Below are positions 44,294 through 53,460 of a DNA stretch of 64,000 nt, one piece after another (positions within the stretch are counted from its first letter, which is position 1; each line of letters begins with the position of its first letter). Origin of the DNA: Myxococcales bacterium (GTDB lineage: Bacteria; Myxococcota_A; Bradymonadia; REDH01). The translations under genes and the position numbers were made by a program. The stretch lies in NCBI GenBank assembly GCA_020633625.1, contig JACKDJ010000016.1, positions 1 through 64,000 on the forward strand, in the 5' to 3' direction. The notes under the pieces are model-generated. The model ran no database searches, was not told the DNA's origin, and worked only from the letters and a program-made list of their open reading frames with translations.

Positions 44294-47038
44294 CTACAGG
44301 TCCGGCACGACCACGTCGACTCGCTGCGCAAACACCACGTCGCCGTCGGCGTCGACCAGCTGGAAGCTGAGCTGGTACGCGCCGGGGTCGACGCACGGCT
44401 CCGTCGTGTCGCCGTCACCGTCTACGTCGCGCGTGTCGGCGTTCACCACCGTGAACGAGAACACCGCGCGCGTGCTCGGCGTCGCGTTCGAAAGCGTCTC
44501 GTCGAGGCCGTCGCCGTCGAGGTCGAGCAGCTCCAGGGTCGGCAGACAGTCGCCGGGTCGGACGATATCGCTCACTGTCAGCTCCGAGATCAGGCACTCG
44601 AGGCCGACCGGCATCCCCGGCGGCGACACGAGCCGCGCCCCGATCTGCTCGCCGCCGAAGTTCGCGACCGACTGGATGCCGGCGACGACCGCGTCCGAGA
44701 GCCCGGCGCCCGTCCCCGAGACCGAGAACACCATCAGGCACGACCCGTCTTCGAGCGGAGCCACGCCGGCGCCGTCGATCCCCGTACAGCACTGGTCCGC
44801 GAGGCACGCCCCCGACGTGCGCGCTGCACTCGAGTCGAACGCGCACAGCGGAACCGTCGACCCCGTGGCTGCTGCCATCGCGTCGACGTAGCGGTAGTCC
44901 GGCGGGTCGCCGATGCCGCCCAGCGCCGCTCCGGAGCTCGCGATTCCGATGACGCGCGCTCCGATGTCGTCGAGCGCCGCGAAGGTCTCCTCACCGCTGT
45001 GCGCCGTCGTGGTCGGGAAGTCCGCTTGGTACTCAGCGCCCTCGTGCGACTCGGCGTCCGTCACGTGGATGATGATCGGGACGGCGCCTTCGCGAAAGCC
45101 GACGCCGCCGATGCGACCGTTCCCGCTCGACGCGCTGAACCCGGTCCGCCAGTTGAACGGGAGCACCGAGGCGAGCTCCAACACGCACTCCGCGTCGCAG
45201 CCGTCGCCCGGGTCGAGGTTGCCGTCGTCGCACTCCTCGCCAAGCTCGAGGATCGCGTTGCCGCACGTCCCGCCGCCCTCGAGAGGGCACAGCGACGCAC
45301 GGTCTTCGTCGGCGAGGTCCGTGCCGAACGCGTCGACGCAGTCCGTCGCGCAGTCAGCGTCGGGCGTCGCACCGACCGTCAGCGGAGTCGCCGTCGCGGT
45401 CGAGTTCGGCTGCTCCAGCGCGACGTCCTCGCCTGTGTCGACCACGCCACACACGCCGGCAGCTGGCAGCGCGAGCACCCCGTCGACCTTGACCTCGAGC
45501 GCATAGAGGCCCTCTCCGAAGCCCCAGTCCGGCGCCGAGCTGCAGCACGCACCAACCCGGATCAGGTAGTCGCCGTCCGCCTCTGCCGTCCAGTTGAGCG
45601 CCGAGTCCAGCCCCACCGAGTCGTCGTCCGAGTCCAGCAGCGCGAACGTACCCGGCGTCGCATCGTACAGCCGAAGGTACGTGTCGAAGCCCCCGCCGCT
45701 GAGCCGCGACGAGAAGATCTGGACGTCGAGCGTCTCCCCCTCCGTCAGCGAGATCACGTAGTCATCGACGTCCGCGATCTCGCTCGGCGAGAGCGCAGCC
45801 ACGAATCCGCTCGCTGAGGAGTCGATCACGCCGACCGAGAGCGGCCACAAGACGCCGCCCCCCGTCGCGATCTGGTACAGCGACTCGATGCCCGACTCCG
45901 GCGTGTCGCCGCCTCCATTGACCGGTGCCGCGTCCAGGGCAGCCTGGACGGCCGCGACGCTTGTCGTCACGCGCTGCCGCAGCGCGAACGGCACGTCCCC
46001 TTCGCTGCCGAAGCCGGTCATCGGGAAGTCGTCGAACGTCGAGAGCGAGAATGCGGCGTCCGGGAGCACGCTCGCCACCCCGGGCACGATGATGTCGCGA
46101 AGCCCGGTGCGGATGTTCGCGAGCTCTCCGCCCATCGAGCCGGTCGTGTCGATGTTCAGCGCCACGTCGACGGCGCGTGGCGGGGTCCGGACCTCGAACC
46201 GCGCGTGGAACGGCTCCGGCGTTACGACGACCACCGTCGAACAGCCCTGCTCCAACTCTTCTACCGGCACCGCGCCGTCGCAGTCGTCGTCGAGGTCGTT
46301 GCACAGCTCGTCGAACTGTGGGGTCACGTCGCCGACGCACACCAGCGCGCCGCCGCGGCACGCGATCGCGCCGGGAGCGCAGATGCCCACCCCTTCGGTG
46401 CCCTCGGGGCCCGTGTAGCAGGACTCGCCGAGGCTGGCGTCCGTAACGCCGTCGTCGATCACGCCGTCGCCGTCGTTGTCCAGACCGTCGCACTCCTCGA
46501 CGTCATCGCAGTCGTTGATCCCGTCGTCGTCCGTGTCGGCCTCCGGGTCACACTCCTCGAGCGTGCAAGCCGAGGAGCAGCCGTCGCCGTCCGCGACGTT
46601 GCCATCGTCGCACTCCTCCGTTCCCTCCGCGAGCCCGTCGCCGCACGTCTCGAAGCGCCCGCACGGGCGGGTGTCGATCTCGCACGAGTCCGAGCACGCC
46701 GTGACACCGAACCCGAGGTCGAGCGACGCGCACGTGGGGCCCGTCGGTCCGTCGCACGCCTCACCGTCGTCGACGACGCCGTCTCCGCAGCGCGGTCCGA
46801 CGTCGGCCCCGTCGGCCCCGTCCGCTCCGTCCGCGCCGTCCGGGTCGTCACCATCATCGGGGACATCCGCCTCCGCGTCGCCGCCCACGTCGCCGTCGGG
46901 CGTCGCGTCCACGTCCGACGGCACGTCAGTAGCGCCATCCTCCAGCGGGTCCCCGCCGGCGAACGCGTCCTCGAACGAGTTGCTGCAAGCGGCGCTCGCG
47001 CCCGCCACCATCATCCCCAGCACTAGCCGCCGTACCAT
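44294..47038 (-). CDS. VWA lipoprotein with nested PPC-like domain and Myxo-disulfide repeats, copy B
   Basis: A 914-residue lipoprotein (signal ends SAAC). Two adjacent ATGs follow GAGGTGAG; the second (47038) has the better spacing. The acidic tether is followed by two Myxo-type disulfide repeats (CGDGVVDDGEACDG, CGDGLAEGTEECDDGN). The VWA domain has DTTGSM near residue 297 and GDVPFALRQRVTTSV and GDTPESGIESLYQIATG. After that helix the chain leaves the VWA pattern for about 200 residues: a PPC-like beta sandwich (about 416-520, YVISLTEGETLDVQIFSS) and a third disulfide repeat. It then returns to the VWA pattern with IIIHVTDAESHEG. DQCCTGIDGAG follows near 744. The TGA-proximal C-terminus is acidic (DADGDVVFAQ). 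Confidence 0.85.
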   Translation of the reverse strand: MVRRLVLGMMVAGASAACSNSFEDAFAGGDPLEDGATDVPSDVDATPDGDVGGDAEADVPDDGDDPDGADGADGADGADVGPRCGDGVVDDGEACDGPTGPTCASLDLGFGVTACSDSCEIDTRPCGRFETCGDGLAEGTEECDDGNVADGDGCSSACTLEECDPEADTDDDGINDCDDVEECDGLDNDGDGVIDDGVTDASLGESCYTGPEGTEGVGICAPGAIACRGGALVCVGDVTPQFDELCNDLDDDCDGAVPVEELEQGCSTVVVVTPEPFHARFEVRTPPRAVDVALNIDTTGSMGGELANIRTGLRDIIVPGVASVLPDAAFSLSTFDDFPMTGFGSEGDVPFALRQRVTTSVAAVQAALDAAPVNGGGDTPESGIESLYQIATGGGVLWPLSVGVIDSSASGFVAALSPSEIADVDDYVISLTEGETLDVQIFSSRLSGGGFDTYLRLYDATPGTFALLDSDDDSVGLDSALNWTAEADGDYLIRVGACCSSAPDWGFGEGLYALEVKVDGVLALPAAGVCGVVDTGEDVALEQPNSTATATPLTVGATPDADCATDCVDAFGTDLADEDRASLCPLEGGGTCGNAILELGEECDDGNLDPGDGCDAECVLELASVLPFNWRTGFSASSGNGRIGGVGFREGAVPIIIHVTDAESHEGAEYQADFPTTTAHSGEETFAALDDIGARVIGIASSGAALGGIGDPPDYRYVDAMAAATGSTVPLCAFDSSAARTSGACLADQCCTGIDGAGVAPLEDGSCLMVFSVSGTGAGLSDAVVAGIQSVANFGGEQIGARLVSPPGMPVGLECLISELTVSDIVRPGDCLPTLELLDLDGDGLDETLSNATPSTRAVFSFTVVNADTRDVDGDGDTTEPCVDPGAYQLSFQLVDADGDVVFAQRVDVVVPDL

Positions 47039-47096
47039 CATCTCACCTCGACAGAACCAAACAGCACCCCGAGACCGCCGCAGCGGCAATCCCGTG

Positions 47097-47125
47097 ATCG
47101 TAGGTTTGTCGCCGCGGCGCGTCAA
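47097..47125 (-). promoter_or_regulatory. Candidate sigma-70 promoter of VWA copy B
   Basis: Minus strand -35 TTGACG (47120-47125), 17-base spacer, -10 TACGAT (47097-47102). The -10 lies about 58 bases before ATG 47038. The -35 matches five of six consensus bases and the -10 matches four. A GAGGTGAG ribosome site lies at the start codon. Confidence 0.5.
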
Positions 47126-47185
47126 GGACCCGGCGCGCCAGAAAGCGCGTCGCTGCGCTTGCCGCGCCGCCTGGTCGAGCGCAAC

Positions 47186-49105
47186 ATGGCCACCATGTTG
47201 CGACACCCCTTGGCAGACCGCTTCGTGCTCAGGCTTCTGTCGCGGCGCCCGGAGCTGCCGCCGTTAGAGGCCGCGATGTACGTCCGCCTCGGTGTCTACG
47301 CCACGATGACCGCCGCCGGCTCAGCGCTCGGTAGCGGCTGGTTCATCGCGACGGGTAGGCACGAGGGCGCCGCCATCATGGCCGCCATGAGCCTCGCCGC
47401 CGTCGCCGTATACCGATTCGCGAGGAGCGCGAACTCCGGCGCGGCGATGAGCAGAATCGCTCACTTCGCCGTCGCCTCGCTCGTCGCCGGAACCACCGCC
47501 CTCTCTGCCGTCGCCGGACCCGTCTCGACCCAGGTCTCGGCCTGGTACCTCGCGCTTACGCCCGGAGCGGCAGCCTTCCTGCTTGGACCGACCGCCGTCA
47601 TGGTCTGGCTCGCGCTCATCGTCGCTGCGCTCCTGATCGCACCGGAGTGGGCGCCATTCGGCGACCCCGCGTCTGTCTACGAGCTCCTGCCCCGCGAGAT
47701 CCAGGTGAGCCAGGTCGCGATGGCCTTCGTCGTCGCCGTCTTCGCCGGCGCCACACGCCGCTCCACTGACCACCATGTCGACACGCTCGAGGCGCACGAC
47801 CGACAGTCACGCCAGCAAAACACCAAGCTGCAGCGCGCGCTCCAGGAGCGAGAGGTCGCCCAGCTCGAGCTCGAGGCCGCCCGAGACGCCGCCGAGCAGG
47901 CCCGAGGCGCCGCCGTTCGTGCCCGAGAGGTCACTGAGCACGCCAGAAGACTCGCCGAAGAGGCCAACCTCGCGAAGTCCCGCTTCCTCGCGAACATGAG
48001 CCACGAACTTCGCACCCCCCTCAACGCAATCATCGGATACAGCGAGCTCCTCGTCGAAGACACCCCCGAGGACCCCAGCGAGGTCATCGCCGACGTCCAG
48101 AACATCCGTCGCGCCGGGATCCACCTCCTCGCCCTGATCAACGAGCTGCTCGACCTCGCCAAAATCGAGGCCGGACGGACCGAACTCCACCTCGAACGGG
48201 CCAACCTCCCTGCCATCGTCGACGACGTCGTGGCGACCGCGAAACCACTCGTCGAAGCAAACAAAAACCTCCTCTCCGTCGACTTACAGCCAGACCTGCC
48301 CGAGCTCTGGACCGACGCCGCACGCGTCAAACAGATCCTGCTCAATCTGGTCTCGAACGCCGCGAAGTTCACCTCCAGCGGCATCATCTCGATCTGCGCA
48401 ACCGCAAAGGACGGTCACCTCTCCGTCGTCGTCGCGGACTCCGGCATCGGCATGACCGACGAGCAGCTCTCGCGCATCTTCGACCCGTTCCAGCAGGCAG
48501 ACGCCTCCACGACCCGACGGTTCGGCGGAACCGGCCTCGGCCTCGCGATCGCGCGAAACTTTGCGGAGCTCCTCGGCGGCACAATCGAAGCCGACAGCAC
48601 CCCCGAGGTCGGCACCCGCTTCGTCCTCTCCCTCCCCGTCGTCGCCGAGCCACCCACCCTCGCCATCGCACGAAACCCGCGTCCGTCTTCCGACGACGAC
48701 CTCCGCGCCTCCGGAGCCCGCGACGCCCTTCACTCCGCGCTGATCATCGACGACGATCCCGCCGTCCGCGAAATCGTCGCGCGACACCTGTCCCGAGCCG
48801 GGCTGTTCGTCCTAACCGCCCCAACCGGCGAGGCTGGCGTCGCTCTCGCGAGGGAGCGCGCGCCGTCTGTCGTCTTTCTCGACGTCCGGCTGCCCCGCAT
48901 GGACGGATGGGCCGTTCTCTCGGCGCTAAGGTCGCTCCCCGAGACGCAGGCCACCCCTATCGTCATCCTCTCGATGGTCGAGGACCGGGACCTCGCGTTC
49001 GCACTCGGCGCCAACGACTACATCGTGAAGCCGGTCGACCGCGACAAGCTGTTTGGCGCCCTCGAGCGCGCCGGGATCCCCTTGGAGTCGCATGACGGTC
49101 CCTGA
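47186..49105 (+). CDS. Hybrid sensor histidine kinase
   Basis: A 639-residue membrane kinase. Six or so transmembrane helices occupy about residues 28-190 and show no known sensor domain. A coiled-coil linker (about 195-265) leads to HisKA with NMSHELRTPLNAI (His273). HATPase motifs are NLVSNAAKF, DSGIGMTDEQ and GGTGLGLAIARN. A receiver domain at the end has acidic IIDDD, phosphoacceptor Asp566 in VVFLDVRLPRMDG, and Lys in YIVKPVD. There is no Hpt domain, so it should need a separate phosphotransfer protein. ATG 47186 was chosen; a TTG nine codons upstream is also in frame. Confidence 0.9.
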   Translation: MATMLRHPLADRFVLRLLSRRPELPPLEAAMYVRLGVYATMTAAGSALGSGWFIATGRHEGAAIMAAMSLAAVAVYRFARSANSGAAMSRIAHFAVASLVAGTTALSAVAGPVSTQVSAWYLALTPGAAAFLLGPTAVMVWLALIVAALLIAPEWAPFGDPASVYELLPREIQVSQVAMAFVVAVFAGATRRSTDHHVDTLEAHDRQSRQQNTKLQRALQEREVAQLELEAARDAAEQARGAAVRAREVTEHARRLAEEANLAKSRFLANMSHELRTPLNAIIGYSELLVEDTPEDPSEVIADVQNIRRAGIHLLALINELLDLAKIEAGRTELHLERANLPAIVDDVVATAKPLVEANKNLLSVDLQPDLPELWTDAARVKQILLNLVSNAAKFTSSGIISICATAKDGHLSVVVADSGIGMTDEQLSRIFDPFQQADASTTRRFGGTGLGLAIARNFAELLGGTIEADSTPEVGTRFVLSLPVVAEPPTLAIARNPRPSSDDDLRASGARDALHSALIIDDDPAVREIVARHLSRAGLFVLTAPTGEAGVALARERAPSVVFLDVRLPRMDGWAVLSALRSLPETQATPIVILSMVEDRDLAFALGANDYIVKPVDRDKLFGALERAGIPLESHDGP

Positions 49106-49508
49106 CCTTCGCATCGCGATCTGCCGCCGCTGTCGCGAGCCGGAGCGACGCGCCGCCGGCGCGGCGACCGCCGACGACCTCCTCGCCGCCGCGAGAGAAG
49201 GCGTCGCATCCGGGACCCCAACACACGTGCGCCTCTCGCAATGCCTCAACTGCTGCGACGGCGGTCACACCGTCCGCGTTGAGCACCGCGGAGTCGAGGT
49301 CTCCATAGTCGGCATTCGCTCCGTCGACGAGCTGGACCAGGTCGTCAAAGCCCGCGACGCTATCGCCGCGGCTTGGGCGGGCCGTGACCCGGGCCCCCCC
49401 GTGCCCGAGAAGCTCGTCCGCCGCGTGTTCCACCTCTGGCGCGACGGCCGCCTAGTCTGGCACGCCGCGTCTGAGCCGTCGCTCGAAGACGCCGCCCGCT
49501 CGCGCTAG
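49092..49508 (+). CDS. DUF1636-like small metal-binding protein
   Basis: A 138-residue protein with cysteines spaced like DUF1636 and other thioredoxin-fold ferredoxins: ICRRC (C11, C14) and SQCLNCCDGG (C51, C54, C55), followed by HTVRVEHRGVEVSIVGI. DUF1636 proteins are predicted to bind metal or an Fe-S cluster. In Alphaproteobacteria they are found near cobalamin genes, but no such genes are here. ATG 49092 overlaps the kinase stop by 14 bases, suggesting co-translation. The family assignment is by eye. Confidence 0.6.
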   Translation: MTVPDLRIAICRRCREPERRAAGAATADDLLAAAREGVASGTPTHVRLSQCLNCCDGGHTVRVEHRGVEVSIVGIRSVDELDQVVKARDAIAAAWAGRDPGPPVPEKLVRRVFHLWRDGRLVWHAASEPSLEDAARSR

Positions 49509-49510
49509 CT

Positions 49511-50305
49511 TCACTCGCCGTCGCGCTCGCGGTTTCCGGCGCTCGCCCACGCGTGTCGGACGTCCCGTGCGTTGCGTCCGCCACGCAGCTCCATGACGAG
49601 CTCACGGACCGTGAGCCGCGCGACGGACACCTGCAGCTCCGCCCCCGTCCCGCCCCGCTCCGCCACCACCGCTAGCGCGTGGTCGCCGTCGCGCCAGCGA
49701 AGCGACGCCCAGCGGTGGCCGTCGTCCTTGATGCGGTTCGCGTCGATGCGCAGCTTCGGCCGATCGCCGCGTGGCTCGAACCAGAACCCGTCGAGCGGCA
49801 ACTCGAGCCCTAGCCCGCGCGCCTTGATGTACGCCTCCTTCAACGTCCAGAACCGGAAGAATGCGTCCGATGGATCGGCCAGCTCCTCGCGCACCGCTGA
49901 CGCCTCGGTCGGCGCGAAGTGGCTCTCCGCCAGCGCAAGAGTCTCGGGGTCGCTCGTGGTGCGCTCGCAGTCGAAGCCGACCTCCAGCTCTGACGCGGTA
50001 GCGACACCGACTAGGCCCTCCGTGTGCGAGAGGCTGAATCGCAGGCCGGTCCCGGCCGGGCAGTCGATCGTGGGGTGGCCGTGCGAGTTCGTGCGGTACG
50101 TCCAAGACCCGTGCGCCACGGGCGCCTCGCGGCTCAAGGCTACGCGGACCAGGGCGTGAGCGACCGCGTAGTCGCGGCGGAGGTGGGCGAACCGAAACCG
50201 TGCCGCCCGCTCCCGCTCTGTCGACTGCAGCGGTGCGAGCGCGGCCGCGACCTCGTCGTCCGTCGCGTCGCGAGGGTCGCAGAGGAGCACCGAGACTCGT
50301 GTCAC
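49511..50305 (-). CDS. 4'-phosphopantetheinyl transferase, Sfp type
   Basis: Transfers phosphopantetheine from CoA to a carrier protein. The 264-residue protein has RFSLSHTEG (90-98), the Mg-binding VGFDCE (Asp112, Glu114) and WTLKEAYIK (153-161). These are the three Sfp-family motifs and the length is about 240-270, much longer than AcpS. The GTG 50305 start overlaps the TGA of the flippase gene by GTGA, so this gene is coupled to the EPS operon. No polyketide or peptide synthetase is in the window. It may modify the fatty-acid carrier protein or a carrier elsewhere. Confidence 0.93.
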   Translation of the reverse strand: MTRVSVLLCDPRDATDDEVAAALAPLQSTERERAARFRFAHLRRDYAVAHALVRVALSREAPVAHGSWTYRTNSHGHPTIDCPAGTGLRFSLSHTEGLVGVATASELEVGFDCERTTSDPETLALAESHFAPTEASAVREELADPSDAFFRFWTLKEAYIKARGLGLELPLDGFWFEPRGDRPKLRIDANRIKDDGHRWASLRWRDGDHALAVVAERGGTGAELQVSVARLTVRELVMELRGGRNARDVRHAWASAGNRERDGE

Positions 50306-51828
50306 CTGCGACCCAGGAGGCGGCCCACGCGTCCCCCCCACGCGCTCCCGTCGACGTGGGGGTCGTCGCGATACACGAAGCGCGCCTGCACGACGACGAA
50401 CAGCACCACCGTTACGGCCCCGCTGTACAGCAGACCGACGAACCCGCGCGAGTGGAGCACCCAGTTGCAGAAGCTGAGCCAGCCCACGACGGGCAGCGTC
50501 CCGAGCAGCGGCGCGACAACGGCATAGCGCAGATACCGCCACCGCTCCGTCTTCGTCTCGGTGCACGCGAGCTGGAACACGGCGACCGAGAACAGGATGT
50601 TCGGGATCGCCGTCCCGATCGCCGCCCCCACCAGCCCAACGGAAAGGACGAGCGGGACGCTCAGCGCCACGTTCAACACGCCCATCACGATGTATGCATA
50701 CGCCGCGAGCTTGATGTCACCCACCGCCATCAGCACGGGTACCGCCGCGCCGCGCATCGGCAGGAACACGAGGAACGACGCGATCAGCCACTGCAGCGCC
50801 GGGCCGCCTTGTGCCGCGTACGTGTCGTCGATCCAGAACGCGACGAACTCCGGTCCCATGAACAGCAGGAACGTGCCGACGAGCAGCCCGAGGGTCATCG
50901 ACGCCTTGGACCAGAACATGAACGTCTCCCGCAGTCCGTCGACGTCTCCAGACGCACGCAGTCGCGCCGCCCGCGGCATGACCACGATCGCGATCGCGGC
51001 GATGAACTCCATGAAGTACAGCGCGATGCTGTTCGCCACGTTGTAGTAGGCGACCGAGTCGTACGAGTCGAAGGTCGAGATGATCAGCGCGTCCGTGTTG
51101 AAGGCCAGCCGGCCCCCGACGGCGAGCACGAGCACCCACGCCGAGTAGTGGAACAGCTTCCCGATCAGCTCCCGGTCCCGCAGGTCGACGCCAACGCGGG
51201 TCCCCGCGTACCGCCGGACCACAAGCGCTGTCCCGACGGTGAGCTCGAAAGTCGAGCACGCGGTCAGCGCAAGCGCCAGCGACACGACCGACGCGTTGGC
51301 CGACAGCAACCCAAACGTCCCGACGCCCTGCAGGGCAAGGCTCCCCAGTGCGACCAGGTTCCGCGGGACGAAGTCGTCGTGTGCCTCCATCACCGCGAAC
51401 GGTAGGTGGGCCACGAAACCGAACGCCACGTTCACCACCGCGATTGCGAACGCCAGCCGCGCCTCGTGCCGCCAGCTCAGCGGGACCTCTCCCCCGAAGT
51501 TGATCCACCAAGCGTAGATCCCCGCGCCCAGCACCGCGCAGGCGACCGCCAGCACGAGGTACAGGTACAGCGCGCTGTGAACCACACGGTTTACGCCCGC
51601 GACTCGCTGGTCCGCATCCTCGGCACCGAGCGCTTCGGCGAGGTACTTCACCGAAGCAGCCGGCAGCCCCCCGCGGATGAGGCCCAGGTACCCCGTCAGG
51701 GCCATCAGCGTGAGCCAAACACCGTACTTGTCGTCGCCGAGCGTCCGGATCACGAACGGCGTCATCACGAAGACCAGCGCGATCTGTGCGAGCGTGACCA
51801 CCCAGGTCGAGCCGATGCTCTTTAGCAC
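50302..51828 (-). CDS. Wzx-type polysaccharide flippase
   Basis: Moves undecaprenyl-linked repeat units from the cytoplasm to the periplasm. The 508-residue protein is almost all membrane, about 12-14 helices. The typical N-terminus is STWVVTLAQIALVFVMTPFVIR, where a core MATE-like motif (TPFVIRTLGDDKYG) follows helix one. GTG 51828 is chosen as the start. It is 3 bases after the GT-C-like gene and overlaps the PPTase start. The location in an operon with wza, wzz and wzy supports Wzx rather than drug export. Confidence 0.9.
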   Translation of the reverse strand: MLKSIGSTWVVTLAQIALVFVMTPFVIRTLGDDKYGVWLTLMALTGYLGLIRGGLPAASVKYLAEALGAEDADQRVAGVNRVVHSALYLYLVLAVACAVLGAGIYAWWINFGGEVPLSWRHEARLAFAIAVVNVAFGFVAHLPFAVMEAHDDFVPRNLVALGSLALQGVGTFGLLSANASVVSLALALTACSTFELTVGTALVVRRYAGTRVGVDLRDRELIGKLFHYSAWVLVLAVGGRLAFNTDALIISTFDSYDSVAYYNVANSIALYFMEFIAAIAIVVMPRAARLRASGDVDGLRETFMFWSKASMTLGLLVGTFLLFMGPEFVAFWIDDTYAAQGGPALQWLIASFLVFLPMRGAAVPVLMAVGDIKLAAYAYIVMGVLNVALSVPLVLSVGLVGAAIGTAIPNILFSVAVFQLACTETKTERWRYLRYAVVAPLLGTLPVVGWLSFCNWVLHSRGFVGLLYSGAVTVVLFVVVQARFVYRDDPHVDGSAWGGRVGRLLGRR

Positions 51829-51831
51829 GCG

Positions 51832-53460
51832 CTACTCCACCGTCGCTGGCGCGCGGCGTAGTTCGCCCGTGACGCCTGCCCAGTCCACGAAGACACCCCG
51901 GCCACCCAGGAAGTCGAACCGCGCCTCGCGCACGAGCGCCACGATCTGGTCGTGCTCGGCGATGCGCGGCGACACCCAGAACTGAAACGTGTCGGTGTGC
52001 GACGCGCCCCACGCCGCCGCGAGTGTGTAGCCGTTGCTGCGGCAATAGCGCACGAGCTGGTCAGTCATCGCGTCCCACTCGGGGCCCAGGTCCGCGCCGA
52101 CCGTGGGGTCATCGAACACCGGACTCCCCGCCGCGTGGACCAGAAGAAACGCCGGCGCTTGCGCCGCGAGGTACTCGTCACTCATGCGACCGGCGTGCGC
52201 GATCGTAGCGTCGTTCAGGCCCCACGCGTCGATCGAACGCCACCCCGATGTGAGCGGCAGCAGCCCGGCCTCTGTCGTGACCACCGTGTAGCCCCGCTCC
52301 GCGAGCGGCGCCAACCCGCGGCCGATGACCGTCCGGGCGTCCAGGCCGCCGGGGAGGGAGGGGCGGAACGCGAGCGCCGGGTAGCCGACGAGCGCGGCCG
52401 CAGCCACCGCCGCCGCGACCCACGTAGCGCGCCGGTCAACACCCGCTCGGTGCAGGCCATACCCGCTCAGCACGGCACGCCCGACGCCCGGCGCAGAGAT
52501 CGCCGCGATCGGCACAACGGCGTACTGAAAGCGACCGAGGAAGTTCATCTCGTCGGACACCAGAATCCAAACGGCCGTGAACCCCACGATCGGGATCGCC
52601 GAGAAGATCGCCTCGCGGAGCGCGCGCCGCTCGCCGAGCGCGAGCGCATAAAGCGGGAGGAGCGGGAGCAGGAACCGGACCACCATCTGAACCGCGGTCA
52701 CGAACGAGCCGACCCAGAGGTGGAACTCGCCCTTCTTGTAGTACGGGTTCGGGAGAGGAAAGCCGAAGTAGGACCACCGCCACGCGAAGTAGCCGATCCC
52801 TAACGTGCCAAACACGGCCGCGAACGCCGCGAAGACGCCCAGCGCCTCCCGTCGCGGCAACACGGCGGCAAGCGCGACGAACACCAGGCCCGCCAGCAGC
52901 ACGCCGTCCGGCCGCGTCAGCCCGGCGCCGAGCGCGAGTAGGGCGCACGCCACCGCCAGCGTCGGCCGATATCCGGACCGAAGCTCCACCGCCACGGCCC
53001 ACATCGCCGCGACCCACATCGCGAAGAACGGCGTCCCGAAGTATGCCTCGGCGTACGACAGGCCAGGACCGACGGCCAGAAACCCCGCCGCGGTCGAGGC
53101 GACCGGGATGGCGAAGCCCGAGCGTCGGACCCGACCGTAGACGATCGCGACGGTCACGGCGTGGGCTCCGATGACCAGCGCGCGCGTCGCCCCGGCCAGC
53201 GGCGCCCCCAGCTTCATCAGCGCGGTGATCGCGAGCATGAACAAGAAGTCGGTCGCGCCGTCGACCGGTGGCTCGCCGATGTTCCAAACGATCCCGTGCC
53301 CCTCGGCGAGGTGCTGCGCATAGCGCATCAGGATCGCCGCGTCCTCGGTCGGCGTCGCGTCCCACTCGAAGAACCGTGCCATGACCAGCGCCATCGCGAC
53401 GAACGGGACGAGCAGCCCGAGCGCTTCGGCTGCGGGGCGTCGAGTAGACGACGGGCTCAT
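51832..53460 (-). CDS. Membrane glycosyltransferase of GT-C type
   Basis: A 542-residue membrane protein with about ten helices and a large extracytoplasmic C-terminal domain. The first loop has EDAAILMRYAQHLAEGHG and the phrase IVWNIGEPPVDGATDF, the pattern of GT-C enzymes related to actinobacterial arabinosyltransferase AftB and ArnT-like proteins that use polyprenyl-phosphate sugars. The Asp of the first loop is the presumed catalytic base. ATG 53460 overlaps the stop of wzy by ATGA. It could add a side-chain sugar to the EPS repeat. The donor is unknown. Confidence 0.7.
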   Translation of the reverse strand: MSPSSTRRPAAEALGLLVPFVAMALVMARFFEWDATPTEDAAILMRYAQHLAEGHGIVWNIGEPPVDGATDFLFMLAITALMKLGAPLAGATRALVIGAHAVTVAIVYGRVRRSGFAIPVASTAAGFLAVGPGLSYAEAYFGTPFFAMWVAAMWAVAVELRSGYRPTLAVACALLALGAGLTRPDGVLLAGLVFVALAAVLPRREALGVFAAFAAVFGTLGIGYFAWRWSYFGFPLPNPYYKKGEFHLWVGSFVTAVQMVVRFLLPLLPLYALALGERRALREAIFSAIPIVGFTAVWILVSDEMNFLGRFQYAVVPIAAISAPGVGRAVLSGYGLHRAGVDRRATWVAAAVAAAALVGYPALAFRPSLPGGLDARTVIGRGLAPLAERGYTVVTTEAGLLPLTSGWRSIDAWGLNDATIAHAGRMSDEYLAAQAPAFLLVHAAGSPVFDDPTVGADLGPEWDAMTDQLVRYCRSNGYTLAAAWGASHTDTFQFWVSPRIAEHDQIVALVREARFDFLGGRGVFVDWAGVTGELRRAPATVE

